Positions 44,550 to 54,735 are shown, counted from the first letter of the stretch. The stretch: DNA of 64,000 nt from Branchiostoma floridae (GCF_000003815.2 NC_049983.1:2260497-2324496), one strand, 5' to 3'. Numbers and translations are program-made. Notes: generated from the sequence alone by a model not told the origin.

Positions 44550-44905
44550 AGAAAACCAACGAAAGAATTCTACAGATGCAAGCTTATAGCCTTAGGGATT
44601 AGATTATTCAGATTCAAAATAGACCGTCATTGTTCGATTCACAAAGAGATTGGCTGTATTGGACACCTTACAGTTTTTACTGGTAAACGGAATCATAAAA
44701 TAACAATCACAATGTTCTCACCTATATAAGTAACTCATTTAAAAAAAAAGTAGTGACATGTTCTAAAACGGAAAGTTGAGACGCTTGTTTACACTAAAAG
44801 AGTGTTGTCCTCCCACGCGGGGATTCTAAGTATTAAGATAATGGGTTATACTTTTTCAGATGAAATGATTATTAGTTGTTTTACTTTTCATACACCCCTC
44901 CTCTC
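44550..44905. other. noncoding, nothing recognised
   Basis: Sequence between the LINE tail and the zinc-finger pseudogene. No copy of the shared promoter module is present. Confidence 0.35.
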
Positions 44906-46408
44906 CCTGCAGAAATAGAAGATTCCAGCCGTGAATGCTTCGGTGATGGAAGGTGTGCTAGAGATCCAGGGAAGGACATGGGCAACACTGGACGTCGTGG
45001 CAAGGAGATGGACCACACTGGACACCCTGGGAATGACATGGACTGCACAGACCATATTGGGAAGGAGGGTGACAGTAGGGAGACCCATACAACGGACATG
45101 GGTGTGCTGCAAGATACGTGTGATGTGAACTGCCCCAAACCTGACAATACATCAACCTCACAGGTACAGGAGACCATAAGCAATATGGGAAGTACCGTAT
45201 TTCTTGTACCTTCGTCCCTTGTGCCAGTCCAGGTTGTTGACAAGCATGTGCTTAAACAGACTGGCGAGAAACCCTATATGTGTGACGTATGTGGGTCCAG
45301 GACTCTTCGAAAGTGTAACTTATCCCTACATATGAAAACCGATAAAGAAGAAACCTCTAACGAATTTGACAAGCGTGACTATTCTGCAGCTCAAAAGAGC
45401 CATTTGGACAATCGACTGGTCGCAAAATACAGTGTTAACAAATCTTACATGTGTGAGAAGTGTGGGTACAGAACAGCTGGCAATTCGCACCTTTCCCGAC
45501 ATATGAAAACGCATACAAGAGAAAACTCCCAGAAATGTGACCGTTGTGACTTTTCCGCTGTACGAAAAGGCGATTTAAACCGACACATGAGGGTAAAACA
45601 CCCCGATAGAAAACCCTACCTGTGTGGGGAGTGTGGATATAGGGCGGCCAAAAAGTCCAACCTATCCCAGCATAAGAAAACACATACCTACAAGTGTGAT
45701 GAGTGCGGCTATATATTCAGCAGCACTTAAAGAGTGCGGATATAGAACAGCATACAGATCTTCCCCTATCTTACATAAAAGAACACATACTGGTGAGAAA
45801 CCCTTCTTGTGTGAGGAATGTGAGTACAGAGCGACTAACAGGTCCCACCTTTCTCGGCACATCAGAAGACATACTGGAGAAAAACCCTACAAATGTGACC
45901 AGTGTGACTATTCTGCAGCACTGAAATCTGCATTGGACCACCATCTAAGAACGCACACCGGTGAGAAGCCCCACATGTGTGAAGAATGCGGACACAGAAC
46001 GATAACAAAGCCCGCCCTATTGAGGCATATGAGAACACATACAGGTGAAAAACCTTACGGTTGTGACCTTTGCGGCTATTCTGCTGCGGATAAATCTTGT
46101 TTAGAACGGCACGTCATGGTAAAACACACGGGTGAGAAACCGTACATGTGTTGGGAGTGCGGATACAGGACGGCTGATAGCTCCCATTTTTACAAACATA
46201 TGAAAAACATTTTGGCGAGAAGCCATCCCCGCGTAAGAAAACACATAAGTGTGATGAGTGTGACTATTCAGCATCACAGAAATGCCGGTTGGACCAACAC
46301 ATCATAAGTAAACACACTGGGGAGAAACCCTACAGGTGTGACAAGTGCGACTTCAGAACGTCCTCCAAGTCCCATCTAACCCTACATATAAAAAAACATT
46401 CTGCCTAG
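44906..46408 (+). pseudogene. C2H2 zinc-finger pseudogene, 5'-truncated and frameshifted
   Basis: Similarity to gene 3 starts abruptly at GCAGAAATAGAAGATTCCAG, matching the middle of the shared N-terminal region (KAEKEESR part); the MAEFT start and promoter are missing. It continues through GKEMDHTGHPGNDMDCTDHI repeats, RETHTTDMGVLQDTCDVN and about ten finger units. Early fingers have lost Cys or His (NEFDKRDYSAAQKSHLDNRL). Near 45710 a small insertion gives a stop (YIFSST) and the next finger is fused with its middle deleted; the frame shifts again near 46205 (HMKNILARS) and returns to the first frame for CDECDYSASQKCRLDQH and CDKCDFRTSSKSHLTLH, ending at TAG 46406. No functional array is expected unless the breaks are assembly errors. 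Confidence 0.85.
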
Positions 46409-47383
46409 AAAAACCCGCATAGATGTTAGTTACTAGCAATGGACACGCCGCAAGTTGGTCGGAAAATACAGTATGGATACGATGATTTTGATCAAGCAGA
46501 ATTAGTTTGACTCTTGGAAACCAACCGTTGGACTAATGAATGTTAATGCCCAACACCCTTTGACTTCTTGTATTTTCGCCATATCACTGAGAAACCCTAG
46601 ATCGAGCAATAAGACCACAACACGTACATGTCTATTGAACACATATTGTTATTATATTTTTAACTTGTACTGACGCACACGTTCTGGTACGGATATTCTA
46701 GACTACAGCCACAGTTGAGCAGCCTTTGTTTCACCCTTAAAGATTATGTTTTGAATACGTATAGCTCTCCCCAAACACGGGACTTCCAGTACCGCTGCAG
46801 TATTCCATAATCAAGATACAAGCCGAATGGTCTTGATTATTCATTTATTCAACCATCCATTCCTTACAGCGTTATTATTTCACAACCAAAATTTAAAACA
46901 GTGTCGACGACCACAAACAACAGAACTGATCTGCTTGGCCTGTGGAGTGAGGCGTACGAGAACATCTTTGTGATAATTTTTTAGAGTCCTCTGTCTGTCC
47001 CATACACAAGGAGGATATGTTGACCGTTGAAATATACCCAGGACTACTAGTATCGCCTACAAGTAGAATAGAGGAAGAACGGCGTATTTTTTTCTAATCT
47101 CAAAACCACGAAAGCAAAGCAACAATTTTCATGCAATTTATTTCAGTTTGAACTATATTTATTGCCGATAATTATTACATATTAAGGAATGTTATTTTGC
47201 TCTCTACTGCCACTCTCAATACCTATGTTTTTTTTTTTAACACTCAGTGTAACTTTGAATGTGCAGACCACAGGAAGAATAGCCTATTATGATTTAAATA
47301 AACTCTAATTCTAAAAGTCACCCCAGTCATAACGCTAAGAAAATCTCTTCTTCAGAACCAAACAAGGGGTTAGTGGTCTTGCC
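46409..47383. other. noncoding, nothing recognised
   Basis: AT-rich. A phrase CTCAAAACCACGAAAGCAAAGC near 47099 resembles the upstream edge of the shared promoter module but the rest of the module is absent. Confidence 0.3.
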
Positions 47384-47900
47384 TTGCTCCGATGGTTATC
47401 TCTGAAGCACCACGTAGGACGTTCGGGAAACATGGCATCAACACGTCTTTTAAATCGACACGGACAAAGAAAAATACTGGTAACGTCTAGAGACAAAACG
47501 ACAAAAGAGAGTGGATGTGGAGTAGTTTACCACATACCTTGCCAAGGTGATACAAACAAAGGTCAGTGTAGAGAATCTTACATCGGAGAAACAGAGCTTC
47601 TATAGAACGTATTATTGGATTAAATCAAAATTCCTTGAACATAAAGGACCAAGTTCTTCTGTAAATTAAGAGGTCCCTCAGCTGCAGCATAGAGTCGCCG
47701 GGACAGTCTGTTTCGCTTGGCAAAGTTCAGATTCAGAATTCTTTGCATGAGGAGTGAAGGAGGCTGTGTACATCCGCGCCCACCGTCCAGCGACGAACGG
47801 AGAAAGAGGCGGCACAGATTATCTGGCATTTACGTGCTACAGTCACGTGTCTCCGACGTCACATTTCGAAAGCTACAGTAGAAGGGTCCATTCCGTGAAA
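47384..47900 (+). pseudogene. Penelope-like element remnant (GIY-YIG endonuclease)
   Basis: CGVVYHIPCQGDTNKGQCRE, then SYIGETE resembles the GVVYxIPC...YIGET signature of the GIY-YIG endonuclease of Penelope-like elements. After stops and a frame change, FLEHKG and then VKEAVYIRAHRPATNGERGG match the later EHK and REAIYIR-N-G parts. The order and spacing are right, but several stops separate the pieces. The reverse transcriptase part was not found. Confidence 0.7.
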
Positions 47901-48439
47901 ATGGGGGTAAACTCGAACTTATTTGTAGCGTTGTTTAGTTAGAGTTTAGATTATCAATGAAGAATAGATTCATATAGAACGTCCTAACGGCGATCTGTAA
48001 GTCTCCCCCTGCTGTTTTCTCAACTTTGTACCTACCTATGTAAACTCATAGGGCTGCGGTGTAGTCTCCACCAGGCTTCTCTCGTTTTGCAGTCAGAAGA
48101 AACAAATATCCATGTTTGGTATTTACCAATCTTGAATATATATAATGTAGCTGTATTCAATTGATATAATACATCATAGGACTCAACCTATGCATTATTT
48201 TTCAATTATTGTCTGACATTTCCACGCCTTTCCATATCATCACTGGTCGGCTCTAACCTAAATTCATCGAAATAATAATAATAGTAATGATCTCCCATTG
48301 TAAAGATGTAGGCATTAAAATGTGAACCCATACAATAAAAACAACATGGATATAATTTTTTACAGGTTTGATTATTGACTTTAATTTTATTTGCAAACAA
48401 TACAATACAGTATTTTACACGAGGCAGGGTCATAGTGAT
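47901..48439. other. noncoding, nothing recognised
   Basis: Contains an AATAATAATAGTAAT stretch near 48270. No coding support. Confidence 0.3.
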
Positions 48440-48705
48440 GTTTGATGATTACTTTCAAACAAAATTGAAGGAGACTAGCTTGCCGCTTTACGAAGAGGCG
48501 TAAAGTCGTTTTATTACTTCACACACATGTACTCCTTATCCGAGCTTATTTAAATGTCTTAGTAAAAGTTATCAGGGCAACTGAATAACCGCCAGAACAA
48601 TGTCATATTGTTGACAAAATGCTTTATTCTCTTTATTCTGACACCACCCCACCCCCAAAACGACGGTTCTTCCACCATTAGTAACAAAATCATGAAATAT
48701 ATATT
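48440..48705. repeat. duplicated flank block, copy 1
   Basis: From TTTGATGATTACTTTCAAAC through GCTTTACGAAGAGGCGTAAA, GGGCAACTGAATAACCGCCA and GACGGTTCTTCCACCATTAG this block matches 55925-56175 in the same orientation at high identity. It lies about 200 bp upstream of promoter module 4. Confidence 0.8.
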
Positions 48706-48894
48706 ACATATATATTCATATGCATTTGTAAAAAATGTGTACCTGACTTCGGTCTGGGAGGTAAAAGACTACCTTTACCATCTGTCTGTATTGTGTATGT
48801 GGCACTGTTAATATAAGTTACAAAAGCTTGAGTGCAGTGCCACATTGTCCTCGTCCGTCAAAAAGCAAATAGAAAAAAAAGAATATGATAATGA

Positions 48895-49180
48895 ATTTCT
48901 AAAGGCTCTAAACCACGAGACTAGAGCGTTATGCGTCCAACTGTTATTTGACCCAAGTTGATATCAGGTTGGTGACCTCTAACCTTTACCCCGTTGATTA
49001 GCTGACATCCGCCATTTTGTTTTATGTCGTATTCTTTGCACTCATCCCCCAAACTTGCGCGATTTTTACGTGATTCCAGAAGTCTTGGAGAACGCTTACC
49101 ACAATACACTTAGAGGTAAGACCTGTGAGTGTTGTCAAATATGCTTAATTGGTGCTTGTTCAGCGGTAAACTAGAATAAT
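48895..49180 (+). promoter_or_regulatory. shared zinc-finger promoter module 4 with noncoding first exon
   Basis: Fourth copy: CTCTAAACCACGAGACTAGA, ATATCAGGTTGGTGACC, a DR1-like site (48973-48987; AGGTTA-G-AGGTCA on the minus strand), CCGCCATTTTG at 49009-49019, CGCGATTTTTACGTGATTCC, and donor GAG/GTAAGA at 49116. The intron start GTTCAGCGGTAAACTAGAAT matches the other copies. It would splice to the acceptor ending 52939, 2 bases before ATG of gene 4; LINE C sits in the intron. Confidence 0.72.
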
Positions 49181-49212
49181 ACTTTATAGAAGTGTGTTTA
49201 CGGTCGGTAGTT

Positions 49213-49226
49213 GGGGGGGGGGGGGG
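49213..49226. repeat. poly-G run (14 G)
   Basis: Uninterrupted run of 14 G just downstream of promoter module 4. Confidence 0.9.
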
Positions 49227-49507
49227 CATGGAAAGTAATGAGTGATGCAACGGCTGCCAAATTGTACCTTCAGTATACGCGGGTTCCTACTTCTTCTTCG
49301 TCTTCTTCCGGTTTCGTGTCAACTCTTCTTCGTCTTCTTCTTCCCGTTGATGCCCACAATCTTGACGAAGATTATACTGGCATGTTTGGGGGTGGTGACG
49401 CTCGCACTTGTAGACGCAATACTCGCGCTTGTAGACGCAATACTCGTTAGTCCATTAAACAGTCCATGGTCGATACCCTTGAATCCGTCCGTTGTCAAGG
49501 TAAGTTG

Positions 49508-50578
49508 TTATGAAGCAGAGGCCCGAGACACAAACGTGTCTACTGTGGCGGCCTCTACTGTCACTGCTGGTAAGCTATTCCAGTCCTTGATTGTTCTTGG
49601 CAAGAATGACCCATCTCTGTATAGTGTTCTAGTGGTGATTTGCTTGAACTGGCAGTTGTGCTTGCGGCGTTGTCGTGTTGGGGGCGGTACTACTAGTAGT
49701 TTGCTGCTGATGACTGGACACTGGACTATCCCGTGATGGATTTTGAATAGTGTACCCAAACGTGCTGTTTTCCTGCGTTGTTTCAGTGACTGCCAGCCTA
49801 ACGTACTCAACATACTGCTCACACTAGATGTGTTGTGGAACCTGTTAAGTACAAATCTTGCTGCTCTTCTCTGAACGGCCTCTATCTTGTCGGTGTTCTT
49901 CTTGGTGTGTGGGTCCCACACCGACGATGCGTATTCAAGCACAGGTCTCACAAAGGCTTTATAGGCTTTCTCTTTAATACTGACGGAGCTGATCTTAAGG
50001 TTTCTTCTGAGGAAGCCCAGAGTTTTGTTAGCTTTTGTGACCATGGTGTTTATATGGGTATCCCAGGTAGCATTCTCACTCATTGTTGTTCCCAGGTACT
50101 TCACTGTTGAAACAGTCTCCAGGGTGTGACCGTGTAACACGTAGGAGCGTTTAAATGGCTTCCGACTCCTAGTGATTGGGAGATGAACACATTTGGCAGG
50201 ATGAAACTCCATGTCCCAACTGTTTTCCCACTGTTCAAGCTTGTGAAGATCAAGTTGAAGCCGGTCTTGTTCTTGACTGCTGGTAATGATTCTGTACACT
50301 GCAGTGTCGTCTGCAAACAGACGTGACATTGATGACAGCTTGTCTGGTAGATCATTAATGTACACTAGGAATAAGCAAGGACCCAAGACCGAGCCCTGGG
50401 GGACTCCTGATCTGACACTGACAAACGGAGAGTAATGACCGGATACCACTACAGCTTGGCGGCGGTTTTGAAGGAAACTGGTTATCCAGGCAAGAGTGGA
50501 TCCTTGGATACCATAACAGCGAAGCTTTTGAGTTAATAGGCTGCGATTCACACGATCGAACGCCTTAGCGAAATCCAT
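49508..50578 (-). pseudogene. LINE C reverse transcriptase, 3' part
   Basis: 356 codons with FADDT box, KCVHLPITR, TVKYLGTTMSENATWDTHI, FVRPVLEYASSVWDPHT and TRTLYRDGSFLPRTIKDWNS, a C-terminal pattern common to Jockey/CR1-group LINEs. It lacks the N-terminal RT motifs in frame. Confidence 0.85.
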
Positions 50579-51027
50579 TACTATTATGTCTGTTTCCCTC
50601 CCTCTAAGTTGTCAATCACTTCCTCGGTAAGTTCTAGTAGTTGGGTCTCACATGATCCACCCTTTCTGAATCCATGTTGGTTCTCAGTAAGGATCGAGTT
50701 GGATTCGAGATGTTGCATGACAGCACCGACCACTATATGCTCCATGAGTTTGCATGAAATGCATGTCTAGGATATTGGCCTATAATTGGCTGGGTTGTAT
50801 TGCTCCCCTTTTTTGAAAAGCGGAGTAACGTACGCGCACTTCCAATCGTCTGGAACAACACATGACGACAGCGAAGACTGGAAAATGGTTGTCAAGGCTG
50901 TCGCTAGTTTTTCTGCTAGTTCCCGTAAAACTCTGGAGTTAATACCATCGGGCCCCCCGCTTTGTGTGGGTCAAGTTTCTTCAGCAGCTTCTTGACCCCT
51001 TCACAAATAATGGTAATGTCGTCCATT

Positions 51028-51888
51028 TCAGATGTCTGAATGTTCGTCATACCAATCTTCGATACAAATTCTTCTTCTGAGTCCATCTCCAAACACCGAC
51101 TGAAAGTGGTCATTTAGTATAACAGCTTGCTCCTGTGGGTTTGACGTAAGACGTCCGTTTTTCTTCAGTGGTGCCACTTCAGTGTTACTTGAGCGCTGAT
51201 TTTTGATGTATGACCAAAACCTTTTGTTGTTCACTTGACAGGTGTTAGAGTCTTCCGTGAAGATGGAGTTTAAGTAACTCCAGTAGCTTCTGCGAATTTG
51301 TCGCTGGATGGTACGTCGTAGGGACTTGTACTCCTCTCTTAATTTTGCTGAGCCGGTCTTCTTCATACGTCTGTATTTCCTGTCTCTCTTGTTGATGAGA
51401 CGCCGAATATTTGGAGTAATCCAGGGGAGGTTGTTTTTGGGCCTAGCAGTCTTGTGAGGTATGAACTTCTTGATTGCAGCCAGGAGCTTGTCCTTGAAGG
51501 TAGACCATAGCTCGTCAGTTGAATGACTGGACTTCTTGACCTGAAGTTCCGTGCTAAGATCTTCGGCCGCTGCTCTTAAACTGTCCCAGTCTGCCCTTGC
51601 ATACAGGGGGATTTGGCGCTGTGTCTGGCACTTTCCTCTGAAGCTGGTGTTAATCTCACAATATGGAATGTTGTGGTCCGAGAGACCTGGGATGATTTCT
51701 ACTCGTGGAATCAGGTCTGGACAGTTGGTTAGAAACAAATCAAGTGTGTTACACTCCCTAGTTGGCTGGTTGACTAATTGTTCGAATCCGTTGTCGTACA
51801 ACATGTCGAGAAAATCTTGATGTAGACGGGGGTATGGTGGCTTTGGTTTTAGGGTGTTTGTGGACCAGTCCCATCCCGGGAGATTCAA
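51028..51888 (-). pseudogene. LINE C endonuclease C-terminus and linker
   Basis: 286 codons covering the last endonuclease motifs (PGLSDHNIPYCEI) and a basic linker (RRLINKRDRKYRRMKK, LRRTIQRQIRRSYWSYLNS). The first endonuclease motifs (Asn and Glu) are missing because of 5' truncation. Confidence 0.8.
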
Positions 51889-51910
51889 GTCACCTCCTAT
51901 GAGGTCACCT

Positions 51911-52939
51911 CAACTATAAAGTCACCTCAACTTCGTTGAATTGAAGACTCCGACACAGTGGGGGTAGGGGTACTCTTGGTGTGAAAGGGGTGGTCGCTAG
52001 CTTGTGTAATTTGAACTTCTTTGATAAAGTGTGAGAGAGAGATAGCAGCTCCTCAAGGGCAGGAGTGCTATTCCCTGTCCGCCACCCTACAGGTAGGTGG
52101 TGGTGAGTACCCAGATGGTACAGAAATCTCGAACAAAAGTTGTTGTATTGATGTTATGATAAATATCCATGAGAAATGTATTGACGATGATTAATCATGC
52201 TTGTGCGCTCCGTAATACCGTAATGAAACCGTATACCGTTACCGTATTGAAACACCGTAATACGGAAGGTTTTCCTTTGTTCTGCTGCTGCGAGGAAAAT
52301 CTGTTCACCACTTGCGCAGCTTTGTAGTTCAATTCAATCAAATGTCCTGAATCCAAGTGTCGCATTGCATATAGGAATTGTTTTGGCATAATTATGACTA
52401 ATAACCAAGAACTTGCAGTGCTATTTTTTTCACATGATTGATAACCTTGATGTAAACAGTGTTCATCTGTATATCGTCTGTTCCATTATTCTAGCACCAT
52501 TCTAACGCCGGCACCTAACTCGGATTTATTCTACCACAAAATTTACGTTGGAATCAATCAATCAATCATCAGGTATTAAACCTCTTGAGATGCCTCTGTA
52601 TATATATATATATATATTTATATTTTCCTGTGTCTATGTTGTTGTGATCTATGCATACATTATTTGTCTCTAGTATGTGTGAGTCAGTAAGTGCCTGTAA
52701 TAAAGAAGCATGAACTAGGATGTTGAATCCCCTGTATATTTTGCTAGGATATATCCGACTTTTTTTTAATTTCATTTACTGAGACTGCAAACAATGCAAT
52801 ACATGGAAAACCACTGGAAACACATCCAAGGAGCTTAGTTGGACAGAAAAATTTATTGTGTCAAATCTGAAGCCTTTCTTGTGTGCAAATGACGTACATG
52901 ATTTAATTTTTTTTACCCATATTTTTACCATCATTTCAG
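51911..52939 (+). other. distal first intron of gene 4
   Basis: Contains three GTCACCTC words at 51891-51930 next to the LINE C junction, a short (TA)n at 52600-52618 and an intron segment GTGAGTCAGTAAGTGCCTGT (52678) shared with the gene 1 intron. The acceptor CATTTCAG ends at 52939. Confidence 0.5.
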
Positions 52940-52941
52940 AG

Positions 52942-54036
52942 ATGGCGGAGTTCACACGTGTGCCTCCTGTTAGAGACCTTCCTGTGGAACCAACTGCGCA
53001 CATCAAAGAGGAGCCGACAGAGGAGCCGACAGGAGACACTGGATGGCAACAGCATGAACAAGAGAACAGGATGTGCCAGGAAACGTACAGTGGGGACCAG
53101 GAAACTTACAACTACCACAATGAAACCAAAATAACTGGGTATCCTTGGAGCGAGACTTACAACAGTTGGGAGCAGACAGTTGAAACGGGGCGGCAGCAGG
53201 ACGAGAAAAGGGACGAATTCGAGCCGTGCGGTGTAAAAGCAGAAATGCAAATGTCCAGATGTGGATTTGTTAGTAGTGGAGAACTTCCTGGGAAGAAGAG
53301 TGACAGCAGGGAGACCCAGACAACAGGCATGGATCTGCAGCAGGAAACGTGTGATGTGAACTTTCCCCAACCTGACAACACATCAACCTCACAGGTACAG
53401 GAGAGCAGAGGCAATGTGGCAAGGCATGTGGTTAACCGTAATGATGAGGAACCCTACATGTGTGGAGAGTGTGGGTTCAGGACGGCTAAAAGGTCTAACT
53501 TATCTATACATAAGAGAACCCATACAGGAGATCGACCCTACCAGTGTGGCCAGTGCGACTATTCTGCAGCACACAAATCCCACTTGGATCGACATCTAAG
53601 AAAACACACTGGTAAGAAAGCCTACATGTGCGGAGAGTGTGGGTACCGGGCAGCGCATAGGTGTGCATTATCATTTCATATGAAAACCCATACTGGAGAG
53701 AAACATTACAACCCTGATGAAAAACCCTACATGTGTGGGGAATGTGGGTACAGGGCAGGGTACAGACCTATCTTGTCCCGACATATGAGATCCCACACAG
53801 GGGAAAAACCCTACAAGTGTGGCCAGTGTGACTATTCTGCTGCACAGAAATCAACTTTGGACCAACACCTAGGAAAACACACTGGTCAAAAGCCCTACAT
53901 GTGTGAGGAGTGTGGGTACAGGGCGGCTCGAAAATCATGCTTAGCCCGACATATGAGGACCCACACAGGAGAAAAATTCTTGAAGTTTTATCAGTTTGAC
54001 TATTCTGCTGCAAAGAAATTCACTGTTTACCAATAA
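52942..54036 (+). CDS. C2H2 zinc-finger protein, 6 fingers plus a broken seventh (gene 4)
   Basis: 364 residues from ATG 52942 (GAGATGGCGGAG); an upstream in-frame ATG at 52858 lies in the intron. The shared N-terminal region (1-171) includes MAEFTRVPP, MCQETYSGDQETYN, TGYPWSETYNSWEQ, GRQQDEKRDE, CGVKAEM, RETQTTGMDLQQETCDVN, QPDNTSTSQ. Fingers start at 172; helix positions -1,2,3,6: RSNS, KSHD-R type, RCAS, RPIS, KSTD-Q type, KSCA. Between fingers 3 and 4 the linker is the unusual GEKHYNPDEKPY, as if a finger had been deleted. The last unit (FLKFYQFDYSAAKKFTVYQ) has lost both Cys and both His before the stop. Nuclear DNA binding is expected; no effector domain is recognised. Confidence 0.85.
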   Translation: MAEFTRVPPVRDLPVEPTAHIKEEPTEEPTGDTGWQQHEQENRMCQETYSGDQETYNYHNETKITGYPWSETYNSWEQTVETGRQQDEKRDEFEPCGVKAEMQMSRCGFVSSGELPGKKSDSRETQTTGMDLQQETCDVNFPQPDNTSTSQVQESRGNVARHVVNRNDEEPYMCGECGFRTAKRSNLSIHKRTHTGDRPYQCGQCDYSAAHKSHLDRHLRKHTGKKAYMCGECGYRAAHRCALSFHMKTHTGEKHYNPDEKPYMCGECGYRAGYRPILSRHMRSHTGEKPYKCGQCDYSAAQKSTLDQHLGKHTGQKPYMCEECGYRAARKSCLARHMRTHTGEKFLKFYQFDYSAAKKFTVYQ

Positions 54037-54444
54037 TTTACTGGAAAATCCAACTTTACATATAAGATAGTAATTAGATATACGTGTATAGATGTTATTT
54101 TCATTTTTGTTGAAGTCGACCATTATTCCCAGCATTCATTGTAAATTGTCGATAAAGAAATATCTTGGTTTAACCTCATCGATATAACGTTAACATTAGT
54201 TTGTAACATTTGAAATACTAAGAAAACTGTATAATGTACATGTATATGTACGGTGTATATTTTTTTAAACCCTAGAGGCAGCCATGTCAGAGATTACTTA
54301 GAAGTGCTTTACCAAGGGTCCTGCTGCATGCAGTAGACTTTGTTACTTTTTATTTTTTTATATTTTTTTTATTCACAAGTAACATAACAAAAACAATACA
54401 TAACAAAATACATAAACTAAAGGTGAACCATCCAAACCATATAA

Positions 54445-54447
<3 letters not shown>
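54037..54447. other. 3' flank of gene 4
   Basis: AT-rich. No recognisable coding or element until the AT microsatellite. Confidence 0.3.

Positions 54448-54532
<85 letters not shown>
54448..54532. repeat. (AT)n microsatellite, about 85 bp
   Basis: Uninterrupted TA/AT dinucleotides except one TACATA near 54517. Confidence 0.95.
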
Positions 54533-54544
54533 ACGCAATGATTC

Positions 54545-54735
54545 AGTAAAATATCAATCAAACAGGAACCAATGTATCATTTGTAGCTAATTTTTCCCAC
54601 TTCCCTTGGTGCTTCGCCATCTTCCCACTCCTGATAGCAATTTGACCGTCAACCTTCTTGAAGAAATCAATATAGTTAATAAATGATTTGAAATTAACTC
54701 TTTTGGATTCTCTGCATTTATAAATATATCTATTT
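54545..54735 (-). pseudogene. L1/Tx1-like LINE C-terminal fragment
   Basis: On the minus strand the text reads CRESKRVNFKSFINYIDFFK, then KVDGQIAIRSGKMAKHQGKW, then EKLATNDTLVPV and a stop near 54545. This hydrophobic-basic ending (YI...F, K-x-KW) resembles the last residues of L1/Tx1-group ORF2 proteins. Short, and the family is inferred. Confidence 0.5.

Larger units (their letters stand above)
49280..51910 (-). mobile_element. LINE C: non-LTR retrotransposon, 5'-truncated and frameshifted
   Basis: On the minus strand, the 5' end begins inside the endonuclease (GGDLNLPGWDW, TLDLFLTNC, GLSDHNIPYCEI), runs to a linker with KNNLPWITPNIRRLINKRDR, is broken in two or three places between 51030 and 50580 (VPDDWKCAYV, NYRPIS, HGFRKGGSCETQLLEL pieces in different frames), then reads reverse transcriptase from 50578 (MDFAKAFDRVNRSLL, SGVPQGSVLGPCLF, LFADDTAVY). 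The 3' end at about 49285 is a GAA/GAC-rich tail. It lies antisense in the first intron of gene 4. Inactive. Confidence 0.85.

Noticed and set aside
44876-44912. CTCTCCCTGCAG at the pseudogene 5' edge as a splice acceptor
   Set aside because: GCAGAAATAGAAGATTCCAG aligns with coding sequence inside gene 3, so the position is a truncation point rather than an exon boundary.
44906-46408. Programmed frameshifting or introns explaining the frame changes
   Set aside because: The breaks coincide with a deleted finger middle and lost zinc ligands, and no donor/acceptor pair removes them cleanly.
52858-52941. Upstream ATG of gene 4 as the start
   Set aside because: It falls in intron sequence ahead of the CATTTCAG acceptor, and the extra 28 residues are not shared by sister genes.
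54373-54561. Ile/Tyr repeat open frame
   Set aside because: Translation of the AT microsatellite.
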